Source: Nomia melanderi (taxonomy: Eukaryota > Arthropoda > Insecta > Hymenoptera > Halictidae). From it: a DNA stretch of 64,000 bases. The stretch is taken from positions 24,337,160 through 24,401,159 of the forward strand of contig NC_134999.1 of the NCBI RefSeq assembly GCF_051020985.1, written 5' to 3'. Below are positions 57,661 through 64,000 of this stretch, piece by piece. The notes under the pieces were generated by a model. It saw only the letters and a program-made list of their open reading frames with translations, was not told the origin of the DNA and made no database searches. How positions within the stretch are numbered: the stretch's first letter is position 1; each line of letters starts with the position of its first letter. A program made the translations under genes and the position numbers.

Positions 57661-59149
57661 ACATTTTAACCCTTTGCAGGAAGATTCTTCGAGAATATTG
57701 TACATTCTCCCTCTGAGAAGCTAAATTATACGTGAAAATTTCAAATACTGCGAACTAAGGTGACTGCAGATCGTTGTTTCGTTACTTAGTGAACTAAATT
57801 ACTCGTTTGTAACTTAATTTATTGGGAAGAGACGAATTATAGGCGTCTATGCTTATGTTTGCTAAGTGTAATAATTGATTGCAGATCAATCTTCATTTCG
57901 AATTCGAACGAATCGCATTGATAAATGATATTATTTATGGTTAATAATACTACAAATTAATATATCATATGAATTATAACTCTCCAGAGGCGCCTCTAAG
58001 TCACCAAATGATTTGACACAGCGAAACTGTAAACTTTGATATTTAATATTAAACTTTTTAAATGCATCAGTGTACGAAATATCGAAAGAAAATAGTTGAT
58101 GTGAGATTTCTGAATTCAATCTAAGAAAATGTCGTCTGTATCTCATTAGAAAATATTGAATTCCGGTGAAAAACTTGTGGAGTGCAAAGAGTTAAAAATC
58201 GAACGGGTAAACGATCTAGGAAGAGGCTAGATGACGATTCCGAGGACACGTGACCTGAAGCTCGGGCTTTGATCGGCGCTAGATTGCTTCTTGTTCCAGT
58301 GTGTATTCAAAGACGAGCCATGACCAGTCTCAACGTTGATTCTTTCGATCCGGTCCCGACGGGGCAGGATACACGTCGACGTCTAGCCGTCTGTTTGCAC
58401 GTCGCAGCTAGCAACCTCCGAAATGGTCGCGCACCTTTATTCATGCGCATAATTTCTTGCAGACAGGTTGCTGCAGGGGCTGCACGGAATTTAATACAAA
58501 TCGAAAGAAGGATTGCCGGCCTACGTCTCTCCGTTCCTCGCGATAAGACCGGTTTTGGCGTTACTCCAGTCCTACGGATCCATCTTATCTTCTTCTTCGC
58601 GACATTGACGAGACTCGCGATACATCGACGAGCGGCGTCGATCTTCTAATTAAATGCACCGTGATTTCGATATACTTCGAAGCGTCTCCAAAGAAATATA
58701 GACACAAGAAATTAAGAGAACATAAACAGAGACACTAGAATTCTTAGAAAATTTAATCAGTCGTAGCAATTATTCCCCGAATGTCCGGGATTACAAAGAA
58801 AATATTCCACTGCAGCTGAGGTGAAGTTAGGTGCGAGTGTTTAGCTGTGGACACATATTGCGGCGTCTACGTATACCAAGGTGAGCCAGAATGCTGGTCA
58901 CAGATACAGGAGCAAACCGTTCTACCTGACCTATTAGATCTATTAGACCTTTGCCAAGCTAGACGCCAGGAAGGTTACACAATTAGGAAATGGCTAACGT
59001 CCAGAACCAGGTTCTACTAGCCACCTACGCCACCTTTCACATTGTGTTTCCCTTGTACCTCGGTCTGCGCGATCTTTCTTCGTGGATGCATCACGGAATT
59101 TTTCCTGGAAATATTACTCCAGCTCGTAAGTAACAGTCTGGTCGTTTAA
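57661..59149. other. Intergenic: element ends and GC-rich island
   Basis: TTAACCCTTTGCAGGAAGATTC at about 57667 is a family A end. 58230-58660 is a GC-rich island. 58990-59128 has an ATG-led frame of 46 codons ending in a good donor (GCTC|GTAAGT) that could be a first coding exon, but no partner exon is visible. Confidence 0.45.
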
Positions 59150-60537
59150 CACTATTCCTACCTCGACCAGTCGAATGACTGTTCTTTAGCACAACTTGTA
59201 TTTTTTAATATAAAATGAAGATAATAGCCAATTTGACAGTATACAAATATAAAGTATACAATTTACGTTTTACTCGTTTTCACCGCATTTTTTACAAATA
59301 GGTTTGTGGATTGTATTTCCCACACACGTACTTTTTACATTTCAGACAAATTTTCTTAGTCTTATTGTTTGTGCGATATCTTATTTGGCACGGTTTCCGT
59401 TCGCGTGAACCCGTACTTGTATTTGCGACGGGTATTGCTTGATTTTCTTTGCCTAACTCTAGTTCTTTTCGATATTCAATGGCAAGTTCTTCTGCCGATT
59501 GAAAGAAAAATTTCTGCCTCGAAATTTCTTCTCCCGTGGATTCTTTCTATAAAATCCATGCGTTTACCCCGGCTAAATCTAGGATATTGAAAAACACCTG
59601 TAAAGGTCATCTCCGACATTTAGATTTGACTGATTTTACCGAGGCCGATAGGTGAGCGAGAACTGTAAAACACTTGGAAGTACCGTAAAGCAATCCCCGA
59701 AAGGCACTTTTTGGCTAAAATCATGCCACAACTGCATTACCTTTCGTTTGTAACGACTTTATAGCTTTGGAATCGAGTCTTCGAGAGAATACTATTACAA
59801 AAAGATACAAATCGTTCAGGTCAAATGACCGGTCGTGATAGCTAAGACTACAAATTTTCCTCAGAAAATAGACAATAAAAAGGAGTGAATATTGAAGAAT
59901 GTTTTATACATGTATTTTAGGAAAAGTGAAGTACAAAGGCGATCAGATACATTATTTATTAACAAATGAATTGTCTAGAACAATTTAGAGTGAGTGATCT
60001 ATTAATAGATCACTGAGACTTAATGGGTCAACACTAGAACTCCTCGATTTTTCTTTTGGGATTGCTGAAAACGTACGAATATCTCTGAGGAATTACTGAA
60101 AAGTTGATTAAGTGATACCTAAGCTGAAATTTCAAGCAATTTAGATCTCAATAAACCCACGTTCCTAGTTTTGGCAATGAATTTTTCAAAGGTCAACTTA
60201 AGTACTCGATAGATTCAGTGTTCACTGAGAAATTCCTAAAGAAATTAATTAAGTATAAAGGCGATTCAATTACGTTGTCTATAGGAAATTCTAATAGAAA
60301 TTTTAACACTAGGTTTACGAGCATTTATTATACAGTTTATTCTATTGTTCCTGGGGAAGTTGATATTCGTTCATTTAGATCTTGGAAATTGTAGATGTAG
60401 AAATAGACAATCAGGATTCACATTCGTGTAATTAGACCAACGAAAACCGATTGAAACATTTACCAAATAATGTTTATAAAATTCAATCTAAAACCTAGTG
60501 TTAAAAACAGTCATTCGACTGGTCGCGTTAGGAATAG
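59150..60537 (-). mobile_element. piggyBac-like element remnant B, with nested insertions
   Basis: Starts CACTATTCCTACCTCGACC after TTAA (59146-59149) and ends GTCGCGTTAGGAATAG before TTAA (60538-60541). The minus strand carries the same transposase 3' fragment as element A (about 59590-59285), including the same TAG at 59549-59547, but with an extra block before the Cys-rich tail and further damage in it (one Cys replaced, a frameshift). Inserted inside it are family C-like sequence (60307-60500) and other AT-rich DNA (about 59950-60250). Confidence 0.85.
60307..60500. mobile_element. TTAA-flanked MITE nested in piggyBac-like element B
   Basis: CACTAGGTTTACGAG and AAAACCTAGTG with TTAA at 60303-60306 and 60501-60504, 194 bp. 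Confidence 0.82.
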
Positions 60538-60541
60538 TTAA

Positions 60542-62520
60542 AACACACCTAAATTATAACTCCGTAAACAGCGTGAGCGACTCGCCTCGGGGAATATAAA
60601 TCCAAAGTAAACCGTTTCCGTAGAAACAAGGTTATTACGTAACCATCGGTTTTCGAGCAGAGGTTCCCCCGGCAGCATTGTGTTCCGTACAGAGGTGAGG
60701 CTATCGAGGGAAGTGAAAAACCAGGAGAGTCACGGAGGGTTGGAAAAATTTTCAACGGTGTAAAGTAGGAATAGGAAAAGAGCGATTCGATCTTCACCCT
60801 CGGAACCATTTCATTCTAGGGGAATCTTCCGAACCGGGAAACAAGCGAAACGCCGCGCCGGTCGAATGAAGAGAACGAATGAGAAGGACGGAAGCCGGAG
60901 GCCAGACGAGGAGGGAACGAGAGGATAAAAACCCCCTCGAGGTTCGACTCAGCATCCCACGATATCTACATCTATTTTTGGCCACGGTCAGCTGTAGTTG
61001 CACGGCATTAGCATAATGAAGACAGTTCGTCTCTTCTCGTTCTCTTGGGTAACGCGTGTCCGTCTCTATCGCCTGCTACGCCGCATAAACACGCACCCAC
61101 ACACGCGAGCCGGCTCTCTCTAGCGACCTATCTGTCCATCTGTTCCCTCTTTGACCGCGTAATCTTTATACGGTTAAATGCGCACGGTTAGAAACGTTGG
61201 AAACGCGAAAAATTTAAATGGACACTGAGGAAACCTCGCGCTGTTTTCCCAGTTATTTACGGTGAAACTACCCGGTAGATAAATGACTTTGTAGAATTCC
61301 TTTGTGCAAACGGAGAGCGCGTCTATTGGAGTTTGATTTGCAGTTTTATGGGAGGACTATGTTGATAATGAATTAATTGATTGGATGGCGATGGATCAGC
61401 GCATAGTTCTCTTTTTTCCATTGTTTAACAAAACTATCGAGCTGTTAAATCGACTTTATAAAATTCCTCTATAGAAACTTGGAAAAATCCATCAAGTCTT
61501 CGATCACTAATGACTTTTCGTGCTACTAAACCAATTTCTCCTGAAACTCCTCAAAGAATCATCCATTATTCGATCAACGATTGCAAAAGAATTCAGAAAC
61601 AACTCATTTTGAACCATCTAGTAGCTCTAATATCGATTAAAATTCAATTCACGAGGCTCCAAAATTACAAAACGGAGTTCATCGACAACCAACAATAGTG
61701 AATTTCGAAATATGAAGGCAATGACGCGTCCATATGATTATAATTGCATGCTAAGCTCACATCTACGAAGCAGGACGAAGCAGAATTCGATGAATCGAAC
61801 TTGAAAAATACATCCATCGAGACTTCGATCACTAATAACTTACATTACTCGATCAACAATTATAAAAGAATTCAAAAATAAATCATTTTAACCCATCCAG
61901 TATTTCTAATATCAGTTAAAATCAAATTCACAAGCCTCCAAAATGACAAAATGGCGTCTATCGACAACCAACAACAGTGAATTTCGAAATATGAAGGCAA
62001 TGACGCGTTCATAGGATAATAATTGCATGCTAAGCTCGCATCGGCGAGGCAGGACGAGGCAGAATTCGACGAATCGAGACAGGCGCTGGCGAAAAACTCG
62101 GCGAGCAAGGGGTCGAGTGGCCGGAGAAAGGGAAGAGCGTCGGCAGAGAAGAAGAGAGATGACAAAGCAAGAAGGGAGCCGGTGCAAAAGAGCGTCGGGG
62201 TTGGCGCGGGAGGGGGGAAAACCTGCTCCAAGACGGCGTCGTACTAACAATACAATAAGATAACAAGCCACGGGGAGGGCCCGGCCGTGCTAACCTGACT
62301 TTCGTGGATAACTCAGCGTGCTCCTCGAGCCCGTAAATACGCTCCACACACGATATTTTGCCCCCCGCGAGCAGCCTAATCTTCACGAGAGAACACGACG
62401 GACTCATAATCCTCTCGCGGTGATAAAATTGCCCGTTATTCCGCGCGCGATCGCGCCATCGGCGTCTCCCGGGACGAGCATTCGTCGTGGAAACGGTAAT
62501 CCTGAATTAAGCTGAACCAG
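60542..62520. other. GC-rich islands around a 279-bp duplication
   Basis: 60560-61150 and 62040-62510 are GC-rich. Between them GTGAATTTCGAAATATGAAG recurs at 61698 and 61977, followed in both by AATTGCATGCTAAGCTC and a GAGGCAGAATTCGA-type block; CTTCGATCACTAAT also recurs. The 74-codon basic frame at 62023-62247 is in the second copy only and matches no family. Confidence 0.55.
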
Positions 62521-62626
62521 AGTCCTCCCTTAACGTCGATAACTTATGTATTGTTGCGAGTTTCGAGTCGATTGTCTTGTACAATGCGCTGCGATAAATA
62601 GAGCACTCAGTTTCGAGATATTTTAA

Positions 62627-62833
62627 CCCTTAGCACTCCATGTTTTATAATCTAGCAACTAATTTTTATAATATTCGTAGTGGAAATGAGAAATGCTAAT
62701 TTTTTAGATCCTTTATTTTCCTTGGTACAAAATTTGAATGTGTAAAATCTAATAATTTTAGGGTAGTTTCTTTGATTCGTTAAAACATTTGATATTACAA
62801 CTGGTGCAATATTGGAGCCCACAGAGTTCAAAG
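62627..62833. mobile_element. TTAA-flanked MITE, family B
   Basis: Left CCCTTAGCACTCCATG and right GAGCCCACAGAGTTCAAAG with TTAA on both sides (62623-62626, 62834-62837). A family C end (CACTAGAACTGCTGG) starts at the same right TTAA. Confidence 0.8.
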
Positions 62834-63541
62834 TTAACACTAGAACTGCTGGAAAATTACCCACTGGTTCTTCCTGCAGTTTTTAGATAACATGTATCTC
62901 TAGGAAATTATTGGAGAGACGCGCTCTTTGAGCTTTGCACAATTGGGTAATAAATTATTAAGGATAAAGTAGTTGTACCAACCATAGTTAACAAACAAAT
63001 CACATGGCAAGGAGTTAAACAAATGCAGAAGAGTTTAACAATGTTCTTCCGTTATTTCCATTCAGTTGAAACACTTTGTAGTCAAGATATCGAAGGAAAT
63101 CTCTTGATTCATGGTCTGTTTTACCAAAAATCACGTAGAAAATTCTTCTATCAAGCAAGAATTTTTATGAGTCTTGTTGTTACCTGAAATCTACTGAAAA
63201 GCAGTTTCTAGGCTAGCATTTTTCGCGAAGGATCCGTCGCTATTCCAGTACTGTCCGAAATATTTCGATGACGTAACTTCGGACGAGTGTGGATTACGAT
63301 TCTAGATATTCCATTTCATTCGTTGACCTGTGAGCGTTCTCGTCCGTGTAGCACGCAGCTTCCTATTAGCCGGATCGAAATATAATAGCGTTATTTTCAT
63401 TAATACCACTCGTGGATAAATAATATCGACGCAACGTTATACAACCGCTGGTTGTCCGAATCGATTAGATCTGGTAACAGAAAGTAGAGAAATCGGTAGA
63501 GCAACGTTCATCCTTTCTTTCAATTTCTTTTCAAATGGAAA

Positions 63542-63837
63542 TGCAGATATTGTAGAATATATCGTGTAACTTTTATTTAATAACGTGCAAAATATGTATC
63601 TTTAGTGTGTGTTATATTTACTTGATTGATTTGATAAGTGAAGGTAATTAATACCATTAACTTCACCTTTGTAGATTTATTAGAAACAGATACTGTAGAA
63701 TATATTATGATAGCCAACTTTTATTTAATAATGTGTAAAATATATATCTTTAGTGTGTGTTATATTTACTTGATTGATTTGATAAGTGAAGGTAATTAAT
63801 ACCATTAACTTCACCTTTGTAGATTTATTAGAATATC
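63542..63837. repeat. Tandem duplication, 148-bp unit
   Basis: Two adjacent copies, nearly identical over the block TTTAGTGTGTGTTATATTTA to ACTTCACCTTTGTAG. The remaining right end of the window is AT-rich with nothing else supported. Confidence 0.88.
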
Positions 63838-64000
63838 TGTTATTGTACGTTGCTTTCTTAAGAAGTTTTAGAAAATGTCACTATTCGTTTAGATCTAGAA
63901 ATGAAACCATCTTCATAAGCAATATCCTCCCATTATTCATAAGTTTGTTCAAGTATAAATATTCTTAAATATATTTATCACTCTCTTATTACTACAGAAT

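Noticed and set aside
62023..62247. 74-codon basic frame
   Set aside because: It lies in one copy of a tandem duplication and GC-rich sequence; the other copy does not keep it open.

Overview
The window is animal nuclear DNA, most likely from a hymenopteran insect and probably a bee. The coding exons are intron-split and GC-rich or GC-neutral, while the non-coding DNA is very AT-rich with abrupt GC-rich islands. The gene content is insect-like, and short TTAA-flanked inverted-repeat elements are everywhere. The order-level call is inference; no rRNA or mitochondrial marker is present.

Layout. (1) 1-13965, plus strand: the 3' two thirds of a furin-like protease 2 gene (Fur2), ten exons running from the catalytic domain (oxyanion Asn and catalytic Ser) through the P domain, about ten furin-type Cys-rich repeats, a transmembrane helix and a cytoplasmic tail with a YTQL sorting motif. 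The exons for the signal peptide, prodomain and catalytic Asp/His lie to the left of the window. (2) 19957-25854: two complete paralogues of polyprenol reductase (SRD5A3 family), same strand, flanking one complete TRAF6-type ubiquitin ligase gene. (3) 26159-27846, minus strand: the OST3/MagT1 thioredoxin subunit of oligosaccharyltransferase, converging on the second SRD5A3 copy. (4) 30604-39796, plus strand: a 12-exon HMMR (RHAMM-like) coiled-coil spindle/centrosome gene. (5) 39797-64000: about 24 kb in which I can support no gene. It alternates AT-rich repeats with GC-rich islands and carries a piggyBac-like element remnant.

Every gene model was assembled by hand from reading frame plus splice sites. 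Summed exon lengths keep one frame throughout: Fur2 fragment 1021 aa, SRD5A3 302 aa (both copies), TRAF6 414 aa, OST3 330 aa, HMMR 764 aa. SRD5A3 and OST3 both serve N-glycosylation (dolichol supply and glycan transfer), so the middle of the window joins two steps of one ER pathway around an innate-immune adaptor. Whether that proximity is functional is unknown.

Most notable: an inverted copy of an HMMR exon with its flanking introns sits inside a Fur2 intron about 30 kb away. The SRD5A3 pair shows a first exon that looks more diverged than the neighbouring intron and a fourth exon that is nearly identical. Fur2 uses a GC-AG intron. Several families of TTAA-flanked MITEs share terminal sequence with piggyBac-like transposase remnants. 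A roughly 73-bp GC-rich repeat array downstream of HMMR turns back on itself.
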